DNA of 13,036 nt from JAICLK01 sp036489905 (GTDB lineage: Bacteria; Patescibacteriota; Saccharimonadia; Saccharimonadales; UBA4665). Shown one piece after another: positions 1-6,418 of this stretch (the first letter of the stretch is position 1; the number at the start of each line of letters is the position of its first letter). The translations under genes and the position numbers were made by a program. The stretch is from assembly GCA_036489905.1 (NCBI GenBank), contig DASXEX010000002.1:1-13036 (forward strand), given 5' to 3'. The notes under the pieces are model-generated. The model did not search any database and was not told the origin of the DNA. It saw nothing but the letters and a program-made list of their open reading frames with translations.

Positions 1-56
1 TGAAGGTTTGGAAGCAACAGACTAAATTCCGAGACAACCACAAAACTGTGATCTCC

Positions 57-144
57 CAAGGGCATCATTGTTGCCTGCCAAGCCGCCAGATTATTGTACG
101 CCGCTACAGATGTAGGGGCTAGTTCTCAATATACAAGGGCATCA
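57..144. repeat. 11-bp direct repeat at the galE breakpoint
   Basis: CAAGGGCATCA occurs at 57-67 and again at 134-144, 77 bp apart. The second copy encodes the LMPL residues where galE leaves its family. On the minus strand a different frame is open from 125 to the window edge and reads MMPLGDH at the first copy. Such a repeat at a breakpoint is compatible with microhomology-mediated rearrangement, but two copies of 11 bp could still be chance. Confidence 0.4.
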
Positions 145-745
145 GATTGTTCGGGATATCGTTCGGATCTTCGCCGATAAGTCCGCTCTTGTGTGCGCCG
201 ATTGGGTTAAAGTAGCGCAGGCTTGTAATTTGCCAGCTTGGGTCGGATGCCACCAAGTCCCGCAGGATTTGCTCGATCATGAACTTCGTTTGTCCGTATG
301 GATTGGCGATGCCGTCGCCGGTGCGGACATTTTCGCTGAATGGCAGCTCCTCAGAATTCCCGTAGACGGTGGCGGACGAGCTGAATATGAGCTTCTTGAC
401 ACCTTTTTCCTGCATAACTTCGCATAGACTTAATGTTGAATCGATGTTATTGCGATAGTAGAGCAGCGGGCGTTTTACCGACTCGCCAACTGCTTTGTAG
501 CCAGCAAAATGTATAACGTCGTCGATCTGGTGTTCGTCGAAAATGTTTCGTAATGCCGACTTATCACAAACATCCTTTTCGTAGAACGGGGTATTTTTAC
601 CGGTTATCTTTTTGAGTCTTTTTAATACTTCTAGGCTGCTATTAGATAAGTTGTCTACGATGATGACGTCATATCCATTCGCAATAAGCTCCACAATAGT
701 GTGAGAGCCGATGTAGCCGGCTCCGCCGGTGACTAAGATCCGCAT
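119..745 (-). pseudogene. galE: UDP-glucose 4-epimerase, C-terminally truncated
   Basis: GalE interconverts UDP-glucose and UDP-galactose in the cytoplasm, using bound NAD. The 208-residue product begins with the Rossmann loop TGGAGYIG (residues 6-13) and carries D31 (VDNL) for NAD ribose, the SSSATVYG strand with catalytic S123/S124, and the YxxxK pair Y150/K154. It follows the family closely up to NNLMP (about 199-203) and then ends LYIEN-stop. Family members run to about 330-340 residues, so the C-terminal UDP-sugar-binding domain is missing. No recognisable GalE continuation appears in any minus-strand frame between 118 and 1. I infer a 3' deletion or rearrangement rather than a functional short epimerase. 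The ATG at 745 lies 7 nt from an extended -10 box, suggesting a leaderless mRNA. Identity of the N-terminal part is secure; pseudogene status is inference. Confidence 0.8.
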
Positions 746-761
746 CCATTATATTATACCA
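746..761 (-). promoter_or_regulatory. Extended -10 promoter of galE, leaderless
   Basis: Reading the minus strand, TGGTATAAT (761 to 753) is a TGn extended -10 with a perfect TATAAT hexamer at 753-758. It is separated from the ATG by only 7 nt, so transcription should begin at or next to the start codon. No good -35 is seen at the expected distance, which the TGn extension can compensate for. Confidence 0.6.
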
Positions 762-792
762 GCCCTCTCCCGTGGCATTTCGTTAGCCGCCC

Positions 793-811
793 TGCTATTA
801 TGGTCTAAAGT
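793..811 (+). promoter_or_regulatory. Extended -10 promoter of manC, near-leaderless
   Basis: TGCTATTAT at 793-801 is a TGn extended -10 (TATTAT, 5 of 6 to consensus). The manC ATG follows at 812, 10 nt after the hexamer, leaving room for a leader of only a few bases and no Shine-Dalgarno site. It is divergent from the galE promoter; the two -10 boxes are about 43 bp apart. Confidence 0.5.
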
Positions 812-1849
812 ATGATTGTCGTGATTATTGCCGGAGGGTCGGGGACGCGTTTGTGGCCGCTTTCTACGCCGGAGTATCCGAAACATTTGCTAAAAGTTAA
901 CGGGGACAGCAACTCACTCCTGCAAAATACGTATGAGCGGGCTAAGCGGTTGACCGACAGCGGAAAGATTTACGTCGTTTCCGAAGCGGGGCACATACAG
1001 CACGTCAAGGGACAGCTGCCGGAATTGTCAGGGAAAAATTTCATCGTTGAGCCGGCGCGGCGCGGCACCGCCAGTTGCATCGTGGCAGCGCTCGTGCATG
1101 TCGCGGCCAAGCATGATGCGAGCGAACCGATTGCTTTCCTGTCGGCTGACCATTACATACGGGATTTGAACGGCTTTATACAAAGTTTCAAGCTTGCCGG
1201 AAGCATCTCAGAGAAGCAGCAGCGTATAGTCCTTGTCGGCGTCGAGCCGGATCATCCCGCCACTGGCTTCGGCTATATCCAAAAAGGTGGTTTGCTTGCC
1301 GGCGAATCGTTTGTCTACAACGTCCACTCATTCAAAGAAAAGCCGAATTACGAAACCGCGCAAGAGTACGTCAGAAGCGGTAATTACCTATGGAATTGTG
1401 GCTATTTTGTCGGCTCAATCGGCACCTTCAAGCAAGCTATGCAGACGTATGCGCCGGAATTACTTTCGAATTACCAAAAGCTCGGGCAAGCTGCCGGCAA
1501 GACATACGAGAAAACCTATCTTGACTTCGAAAATATTTCCATCGACTACGCCTTGATTGAAAAAGTGCAAGATTTGCTCGTAGTGCCTGCCAACTTCGAC
1601 TGGATGGACCTCGGTTCGTTTGCCGATATGTATAAAGCCGTCGACAGTGACGCGCAGGGCAACCATATCAAGGGAAGGGTGGAGACTGAATACGTAAAGA
1701 ACTCGTTCGTGCAGAATCACGAGGACAAGCCAGTGGCCGTCATCGGCCTCGATAACGTCGTGATAGTCAACACGCCCGACGGCATCCTGGTCGCCCGCAA
1801 GGACCTGTCGCAAAAAGTTGGCGAGGTGAGCAAACGGTTTCAGGAATAA
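812..1849 (+). CDS. manC: Mannose-1-phosphate guanylyltransferase
   Basis: Forms GDP-mannose from mannose-1-phosphate and GTP in the cytoplasm, the donor for mannosyl, fucosyl or rhamnosyl residues in surface glycans. The 345-residue protein has the nucleotidyltransferase signature AGGSGTRLWPLS (7-18), the conserved VEPARRGTA segment, the metal-binding SADH (D113), GFGYI, the FKEKP sugar-phosphate motif (E176-K177), WNCGYF, ENISIDYALIEK (from E240) and DWMDLGSF (D263, D266). Its length fits the short GMP form without a phosphomannose isomerase domain. It starts at the ATG just after an extended -10 and lacks an SD site. The stop codon abuts the -35 box of the downstream toxin-antitoxin pair. 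The phosphomannomutase that supplies its substrate lies one cassette downstream, which supports a GDP-mannose function. A glucose-specific or mixed-specificity relative is less likely given the motifs. Confidence 0.9.
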   Translation: MIVVIIAGGSGTRLWPLSTPEYPKHLLKVNGDSNSLLQNTYERAKRLTDSGKIYVVSEAGHIQHVKGQLPELSGKNFIVEPARRGTASCIVAALVHVAAKHDASEPIAFLSADHYIRDLNGFIQSFKLAGSISEKQQRIVLVGVEPDHPATGFGYIQKGGLLAGESFVYNVHSFKEKPNYETAQEYVRSGNYLWNCGYFVGSIGTFKQAMQTYAPELLSNYQKLGQAAGKTYEKTYLDFENISIDYALIEKVQDLLVVPANFDWMDLGSFADMYKAVDSDAQGNHIKGRVETEYVKNSFVQNHEDKPVAVIGLDNVVIVNTPDGILVARKDLSQKVGEVSKRFQE

Positions 1850-1878
1850 TTGACAAGCTAGACAGTCTAGCCTAGTAT
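1850..1878 (+). promoter_or_regulatory. Promoter of the phd/vapC-type operon
   Basis: TTGACA at 1850-1855 is a perfect -35, followed by a 17-bp spacer and TAGTAT at 1873-1878 as the -10. The antitoxin ATG at 1885 is 6 nt after the -10, so the transcript is predicted to be leaderless. The -35 begins one base after the manC stop codon, giving the cassette its own start of transcription. Confidence 0.8.
1857..1871. promoter_or_regulatory. Perfect palindromic operator between -35 and -10
   Basis: GCTAGAC-A-GTCTAGC is a perfect 7-bp inverted repeat about one central base, fully inside the promoter spacer. Phd/YefM antitoxins repress their own operons by binding short palindromes at the promoter, so this is a strong candidate autoregulatory operator. 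Binding by this antitoxin is inferred, not shown. Confidence 0.7.
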
Positions 1879-1884
1879 TAAAGT

Positions 1885-2154
1885 ATGACATGGCAATTGC
1901 AAGAAGCAAAAAACAAGTTAAGCGAGGTCGTCGAGACCAGCCGCAAGAGAGGTCCGCAGATTATCACTCGACGCGGCCATAATGCAGCTGTTGTTATGAG
2001 TTTTGAAGAGTACCAGCGCCTTACGAAGCCAAAAAAGGACCTGAAGCAACTGTTACGTAATAGCGGCTTTCACGAACTGGATTTAACGCGTGATAAATCG
2101 CCTACTGGGCGAGCTACGCCAGTAGACTTTAACTCCCCTGAGTTTGGCGAATGA
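1885..2154 (+). CDS. Phd/YefM-family antitoxin
   Basis: Predicted antitoxin and autorepressor of the PIN toxin encoded next. The 89 residues start MTWQLQEAKNKLSEVV and continue with GPQIITRRGHNAAVVMSFEEY, the usual N-terminal DNA-binding fold of Phd/YefM proteins (about 1-55): a helix starting with the AK-NKLSE pattern, the ITRRG turn and the VVMS-EEY strand-helix. The C-terminal part (about 55-89), ending in PVDFNSPEFGE, is acidic and proline-containing and would be the toxin-neutralising tail. The ATG is chosen because it lies 6 nt from a strong -10. Its stop overlaps the toxin start by four bases (ATGA at 2151-2154), so the two should be translationally coupled. Confidence 0.88.
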   Translation: MTWQLQEAKNKLSEVVETSRKRGPQIITRRGHNAAVVMSFEEYQRLTKPKKDLKQLLRNSGFHELDLTRDKSPTGRATPVDFNSPEFGE

Positions 2155-2582
2155 GCTATTTGCTTGATACGAATAGTTTAAGCGAAATAAGTAAACCCCA
2201 ACCGAACCAAGGGTTCATGGAGTGGTTTGAGCGGGCAGATTCTATAGATCTCTACGCTTCATGTATAGCTTTCGGCGAGATATATAAAGGCATAGAGCTA
2301 CTCCCGGACTCGGCGAAGCGCAGACGGCTTGAGAAACGGACCGCAGAAATATTGGAAGTATTCGGCGAGAGGATGTTTATGGTCGATCTGGACACTGCCA
2401 TCCTCTGGTCGCAGCTCATGGCGCAAGGCCTGAAAAATGGTCGCTCCGCTCCCGCTATCGATTCCCTCATCGCCGCGCAATGCCTACAGCACAAAATGGC
2501 TCTCGTCACGCGCAACGTCAAGGATTTCGAGCAGTTTTCCGGGCTACAAGTATATTGTCCGTGGTCAACGCATCAGCCGTAA
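2151..2582 (+). CDS. PIN-domain ribonuclease toxin (VapC/FitB-like)
   Basis: Predicted Mg-dependent endoribonuclease that attacks RNA when not bound by the Phd-like antitoxin. The 143-residue protein shows the PIN acidic set in order: D6 in YLLDTN, E43 in GEIYKGIE, D104 in PAIDSLIAA and D125 in RNVKDF. The spacing and the SEISKP segment after the first Asp resemble FitB/VapC members paired with Phd-type antitoxins. There is no SD site; translation probably depends on coupling to the antitoxin through the ATGA overlap. The pair interrupts a manC to phosphomannomutase order. RNA target is unknown. Confidence 0.9.
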   Translation: MSYLLDTNSLSEISKPQPNQGFMEWFERADSIDLYASCIAFGEIYKGIELLPDSAKRRRLEKRTAEILEVFGERMFMVDLDTAILWSQLMAQGLKNGRSAPAIDSLIAAQCLQHKMALVTRNVKDFEQFSGLQVYCPWSTHQP

Positions 2583-2620
2583 TGAAATAGGCATATAAAG
2601 ATTAAGATAAAGGAGCACGC

Positions 2621-3967
2621 ATGGCGGATATCAGCGGGATTTTCAAAGCTTATGATATACGGGGGAGAGTCGGCACTGAGCTGACTGCGGAAGTAGCGGA
2701 AAAAATCGGTAGGGCGTTTGCGGATTTGCTGCCCACGCACGGCGCGGTTGCTGTCGGCCGCGATATGCGACCGGATTCGGCCGAGCTGGCCGCCGCACTT
2801 ATCCAAGGCGTACGCACACAAGGCCGCGACGTTATCGACATCGGCGAAGTAACCAGCGACATGATTTATTTTGCCGTCGGCAACGACAATCTGGCGGGTG
2901 GCGCCATGATAACCGCCAGTCACAATCCCGGCGTGTACAACGGCATAAAATTGTGCGGCGAGCAGGCGAAGCCAGTCAGCCTCGAAGCGGGATTGGATGT
3001 AGTCCGCGACGCGGTTATTGCAAGCAAATTCAAGGACGCATCACCGCAGCAAGGCAACCTTGCATCCAAAAGCGTAACCGAGGGCTGGATAACGCATGTG
3101 CTGAGCTTCATTGATCCGACTAAGCTAACTCCGCTTAAAGTAGCTGTCGACGCCGGCAACGGCATGGCTGGCGCCATCTTCCCCGCGCTTGAGAAGCAGG
3201 TGCCCTGGCAAATCGCCGAACTTTACTTTGACCTGGACGGCACGTTCCCGAACCATGAAGCCAATCCGTTGAAGTTTGAGACTCTTGCCGAGCTCATCAA
3301 AACTATCCGCGAAAACAAGCTGGACGGCGGCATCGCCTTTGACGGCGACGGCGACCGGGCGTTTATTGTCGACGAGGTCGGCGAGGTGTTGACCGGCGGT
3401 GTAATGTCGGCCATGCTGAGCGAATATTTCCTGAAGGAATTCCCCGGCGCTAACATTGTGTACGATGCACGCAATAGCCACACCGTGCCCGAGGTTATCG
3501 CGGCAAACGGCGGCACGGCCGTTATCAGCCGCGTCGGCCACTCGCTCATCAAACAGAAAATGCGCGAGGCTGACGCCCCGTTTGGCGGTGAAGCCTCCGG
3601 CCACTTTTACTTCCGTGATAATTGGTATGCCGATTCCGGGCTTATCGGCGCGGTGATCGGCCTGTATGTCGCGGCGCTTTCCGGCAAAAAACTTTCAGAA
3701 ATTCGCGAACAGTTCACGCATTACGCCGCCATTCCGGAGACGAATTTTGAAGTCGCCGACAAAGACGCTGCCATCGAACGGCTCAAACAAGCGTTTCAGG
3801 GCAACGAACAAAGCACGCTCGACGGCGTGACGATTAACTTGCCGGATAAAAGTTGGTTCAACGTGCGTCCCAGCAATACCGAACCGTTGCTCCGCCTCAA
3901 CGCCGAAGCCACCAGCCAGGCCAGCCTCGACCAGCTAGTTGCGAAGGTGGTCAGGCTCATTACCTAA
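2621..3967 (+). CDS. manB: Phosphomannomutase/phosphoglucomutase
   Basis: Alpha-D-phosphohexomutase converting mannose-6-phosphate to mannose-1-phosphate, and often glucose phosphates too. The 448 residues match the usual length of the family. Visible motifs are FKAYDIRG at the N terminus, the phosphoserine loop TASHNP with S100, the metal loop DGDGDR (D241, D243, D245), the sugar-specificity loop GGEASGH (E324, S326) and the phosphate-binding RPSNTEP (R416 to P422). A strong SD, AAGGAG at 2610-2615, is 5 nt from the ATG; TATAAA at 2594-2599 could act as a weak -10. It lies 38 nt after vapC and probably once shared an operon with manC. Specificity for mannose versus glucose cannot be settled from sequence alone; the neighbouring manC favours mannose. 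Confidence 0.92.
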   Translation: MADISGIFKAYDIRGRVGTELTAEVAEKIGRAFADLLPTHGAVAVGRDMRPDSAELAAALIQGVRTQGRDVIDIGEVTSDMIYFAVGNDNLAGGAMITASHNPGVYNGIKLCGEQAKPVSLEAGLDVVRDAVIASKFKDASPQQGNLASKSVTEGWITHVLSFIDPTKLTPLKVAVDAGNGMAGAIFPALEKQVPWQIAELYFDLDGTFPNHEANPLKFETLAELIKTIRENKLDGGIAFDGDGDRAFIVDEVGEVLTGGVMSAMLSEYFLKEFPGANIVYDARNSHTVPEVIAANGGTAVISRVGHSLIKQKMREADAPFGGEASGHFYFRDNWYADSGLIGAVIGLYVAALSGKKLSEIREQFTHYAAIPETNFEVADKDAAIERLKQAFQGNEQSTLDGVTINLPDKSWFNVRPSNTEPLLRLNAEATSQASLDQLVAKVVRLIT

Positions 3968-3980
3968 GCGTAGATTCCCG

Positions 3981-4055
3981 ATAGTCGGCGTTTGCGAGCT
4001 CAACCATCACGTGCAACCCAATGCGGCCGGCTCTGCCGGTAACGAGAGTATTTCT
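3981..4055 (-). pseudogene. Probable galE N-terminal remnant
   Basis: Translated on the minus strand, this stretch reads RNTLVTGRAGRIGLHVMVEL and then ANADY. It matches the start of the galE-like protein at 745 (RILVTGGAGYIGSHTIVEL) at about 14 of 24 positions with one inserted residue, including the GxxGxxG NAD loop, H and VEL. The open stretch runs 4070 to 3960, only 36 codons, and nothing GalE-like follows. It reads as a decayed copy of the first beta-alpha unit. The call rests on a short match by eye and could be coincidence. Confidence 0.45.
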
Positions 4056-4274
4056 CACTGCAAATTCCATAAAATGTTGGCTCCGACGTCGTTCTTTCGC
4101 GAAAACCATAAATACGTCCGATTCGCCACTGCTGTTTGGCGACCTTGTATAGTTGCTGTGGCGTGAGCATTCCTAGCTCTCTTGCTCGCCGCCGTTTTTC
4201 GACTGGAATTCTTTGACGGGCTTGCCACACTTAAAGCAAGGCGTCTCGTATAGTATGTCATCAAACACTCCCAT
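4000..4274 (-). pseudogene. Interrupted small CxxC protein
   Basis: From an ATG at 4274 the minus strand reads MGVFDDILYETPCFKCGKPV and on to a TAG at 4173-4175, 33 residues in all. The PCFKCGKP knuckle followed by EFQSK resembles small single-domain zinc-ribbon-like hypothetical proteins that normally have a second Cys pair. Just before the stop, the neighbouring frame takes over with protein-like sequence (ELGMLTPQQLYKVAKQQW, then FYGICSEK), open to 4000. A one-base indel near 4175-4185 would join them. Its last part overlaps the galE-like remnant in another frame, so one of the two must be non-coding there. TACTAT lies 9 nt upstream of the ATG as a possible -10. I do not know the function. 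Confidence 0.35.
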
Positions 4275-4396
4275 GGACTGGTGATAGTAAACCACTTAGC
4301 TGGCGACAAACCGCGTACGATTAGCAATAACTACTTCTTTTCTACCATTCGTCGACAAGGATTCGCATCTGTTATGTGATAGGTATGCACACAGAC

Positions 4397-4426
4397 TTTA
4401 CAACGCAAGGGCATTTGTTGTAAACT
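4397..4426 (+). promoter_or_regulatory. AAA ATPase promoter spanned by an inverted repeat
   Basis: TTTACAAC (4397-4404) and GTTGTAAA (4417-4424) form a perfect 8-bp inverted repeat with a 12-nt gap, centres 20 bp apart (about two helical turns). The left arm contains a -35-like TTTACA (4397-4402) and the right arm overlaps a -10-like TAAACT (4421-4426, spacer 18 bp). A dimeric regulator bound here would block RNA polymerase. The repeat is directly visible; the promoter hexamers are moderate. Confidence 0.5.
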
Positions 4427-5869
4427 GTGCGTGCAGTGGATGACAACCAGAAATTATCAGACTATATTAGCGATCAGCTTGCTCGCGCAGAGACGCGCGC
4501 TAAGGCTTACGTGGTGGACGGAGCCGGCAAAGAACGGCCAAAGCGCAATGCCTATGTACTCTTGAATAAGTATCTGTTTGATTTTCGTAAAAATATTAAC
4601 CGGCAAACCAGGTGGCTTGCCATCAGCGGTCTGCGGGGTACGGGCAAGACGACGTTGCTCGCCCAGCTTTACTGTGAACTGGCGGTAGCAAAGCAGCGAA
4701 AGCTGTTCATAAGTATCGACCACGTCACGCAGCTGCTTGGCGCTTCCATTACGGACGCCGTGCAAGTGTACGAACAGGCCATCGCTACCCCTATAGAAAA
4801 CCTGACGGAGCCCGTATTTTTGTTTCTTGATGAAGTGCAATACGATCCCAAGTGGGTGGTCGCTCTGAAATCAATCTACGACCGCAGCCCGCATGTTTTT
4901 ATAATATCCACCGGATCTTCGGCACTCGAAATCAACAGTAATCCTGATACTGCCCGTCGCGTGATTACGGAAACGTTGCTGCCGATGAGCTTCACGGAGT
5001 ATCAGAAAATTAGCCATGGACGGTCTGAGGAGAAGGATTTAGGCAGGACACTTCGAAACTGCATACAAACCGCCCAAACTGCAAAAGACGTCTACGAAGG
5101 CTTTTTTGCAGAGCGACAAAAGATCAATAGGTACTGGACAAGAGTGGACCGGCTTGAAATTTCAAAATATTTGCAATACGGGACGTTACCCTTTATGGCG
5201 GCGACCGGCAACACGGCGCTTGCCTTCGATCAATTGGAGCGCTCCATAGACCGGATATTAGGGACAGACGTAACAAAGATAGGCCAGTTTACCCCGGATG
5301 TGGTGGCGCGAATTCCACAGATTTTGTATAGCTTGGCGGACAGCGAGGTTGCGAGTATCAATTCACTTTCTAAGGCTCTTGAGATGCCGCGACCAACTCT
5401 TTCCCGAGTATTTGATGCGCTTGTGCAGGTAGAAGTGCTGTATCGCCTGGAATCTAATACCAGCCACACCGCTCAGACACGACACGCGAGCAAATACCTT
5501 TTTACAACACCGGCTATTCGCGCGATGTACTTTACACTTACCGGCAGTACGCGGGCTAATCAGCAAATTTTAGGGCATTTGCTTGAAGATGCGGTCGGGC
5601 TGTATTTACGCAGGATTTTTGGCGAACGTTCACTGACGAATTCAATAAACTACAGCAAAGACGCCGGCAGTGCGGATTTTGTAGTGAGGCATCGACAAAC
5701 GACTTACGTCATTGAGACAGGACTGGGCAAGAAGGCAACACGACAAATCGAGAATACGCCCGGTGTGCCGACAAAGCGCATCGGCATGCTGCTGGCAAAC
5801 GACCAACTTGCCTTTGACGAAAGAAAGAACATAGTGACCATACCGGTGCGCGAATTTTTGCTTGCCTGA
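4427..5869 (+). CDS. AAA-family ATPase, AAA_14/DUF4143-like
   Basis: P-loop ATPase of the type with an N-terminal AAA domain, a winged-helix middle and a C-terminal PD-(D/E)xK-like domain; cellular role unknown. Residues below count from GTG 4427. Walker A is GLRGTGKT (68-75) and Walker B FLFLDE (D135, E136), followed by the sensor-like IISTGSSAL. A helix-turn-helix-like stretch, SLSKALEMPRPTLSRVFDAL, precedes the C-terminal domain. There SADFVV supplies an Asp, and the usual ExK is IETGLGKK, with Lys displaced, so nuclease activity is doubtful. The product is 480 aa from GTG 4427; if the TAAACT -10 at 4421-4426 is right, the in-frame GTG at 4436 (477 aa) is the true, leaderless start. It precedes the secretion operon on the same strand but that operon has its own promoter, so a link is unproven. 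Confidence 0.82.
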   Translation: MRAVDDNQKLSDYISDQLARAETRAKAYVVDGAGKERPKRNAYVLLNKYLFDFRKNINRQTRWLAISGLRGTGKTTLLAQLYCELAVAKQRKLFISIDHVTQLLGASITDAVQVYEQAIATPIENLTEPVFLFLDEVQYDPKWVVALKSIYDRSPHVFIISTGSSALEINSNPDTARRVITETLLPMSFTEYQKISHGRSEEKDLGRTLRNCIQTAQTAKDVYEGFFAERQKINRYWTRVDRLEISKYLQYGTLPFMAATGNTALAFDQLERSIDRILGTDVTKIGQFTPDVVARIPQILYSLADSEVASINSLSKALEMPRPTLSRVFDALVQVEVLYRLESNTSHTAQTRHASKYLFTTPAIRAMYFTLTGSTRANQQILGHLLEDAVGLYLRRIFGERSLTNSINYSKDAGSADFVVRHRQTTYVIETGLGKKATRQIENTPGVPTKRIGMLLANDQLAFDERKNIVTIPVREFLLA

Positions 5870-5949
5870 TGTAGCCTATTCTACCGTGACGGATTTGGCG
5901 AGGTTGCATGGCCGTCTGTGCCGAAGACGTTTATGCTTCAACATAATAG

Positions 5950-5978
5950 TTGACGCATTACAAACGATGCGCTATAAA
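5950..5978 (+). promoter_or_regulatory. Promoter of the secretion operon
   Basis: TTGACG at 5950-5955, a 17-bp spacer and TATAAA at 5973-5978 make a near-consensus sigma70-type promoter; transcription should begin near 5985. A 5-bp inverted repeat CGCAT-N8-ATGCG (5954-5958 and 5967-5971) sits within the spacer and could be an operator. The leader of about 55 nt is purine-rich, with a GGGAGGTGG stretch (6003-6011) upstream of the real SD. Confidence 0.75.
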
Positions 5979-6039
5979 GTCTATAACTCTGTTACCAAGA
6001 GAGGGAGGTGGGAAGTTAAAAAATAAGGAGGGGTTTTTG

Positions 6040-6387
6040 ATGCAAAAAACCAAAACACTCAAGTTGGCAACGCTGTTCGTTGCACTCGGTGCGCCCATTG
6101 TCCTGGCCCACCCCGCTCTCGCCGCTTCGTCGTCCGGCAGTGTCAGCCAAGTACAAACATTCATTCAAAGCGTGCTCAAAGTTATCATGGGGCTCGCTGG
6201 CCTAGTGGCGGCTGGCTTCTTCATGATCGGCGGCTATCAGTATATTACGAGCTCCGGTAATCCCGACCACATGGACAAGGCGAAGCGCACCCTGTGGCAT
6301 TCAGCCTTGGGCTTGTCCATCGTAATTGCCTCGTTTGTGATCGCGAATATTGTGACCGATCTTGCCACCAAAGCGTTCGGCAGTTAA
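6040..6387 (+). CDS. TrbC/VirB2-like pilin
   Basis: Predicted major pilin subunit of the type IV secretion-like apparatus, processed and held in the membrane before assembly. The 115-residue protein starts with a basic MQKTKTLK, a hydrophobic stretch and a likely signal peptidase site after ALA (residues 26-28), leaving about 87 residues. Two membrane helices (about 43-66 and 87-107) flank a short loop with GGYQYITSSGNPDHMDKAKR (64-83), the usual layout of VirB2/TrbC pilins. I chose ATG 6040 because AAGGAGG (6025-6031) lies 8 nt upstream and the promoter covers 5950-5978; a longer in-frame reading from TTG 5950 would start inside the promoter. The same loop recurs at the N terminus of the next gene. 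Confidence 0.85.
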   Translation: MQKTKTLKLATLFVALGAPIVLAHPALAASSSGSVSQVQTFIQSVLKVIMGLAGLVAAGFFMIGGYQYITSSGNPDHMDKAKRTLWHSALGLSIVIASFVIANIVTDLATKAFGS

Positions 6388-6418
6388 AACGAATTGTAAA
6401 TAAAAGGATAAAAACCCT

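Noticed and set aside
1460..1909. Long minus-strand frame opposite manC
   Set aside because: It is the antisense shadow of manC and has no SD, promoter or recognisable domain.
4026..4040. GCCGGC-TCT-GCCGGT hairpin as a terminator after the phosphomannomutase gene
   Set aside because: No T-tract follows, and the sequence is the codon pattern of the glycine-rich loop of the galE-like remnant.
5913..5929. CGTCT/AGACG hairpin after the AAA ATPase gene as a terminator
   Set aside because: The stem is only 5 bp with a 7-nt loop and the following TTTATG is not a real T-tract.
5950..6039. Longer N terminus of the pilin from TTG 5950
   Set aside because: It would start inside the -35 box and skip a strong SD with correct spacing at ATG 6040, where a normal signal peptide begins.
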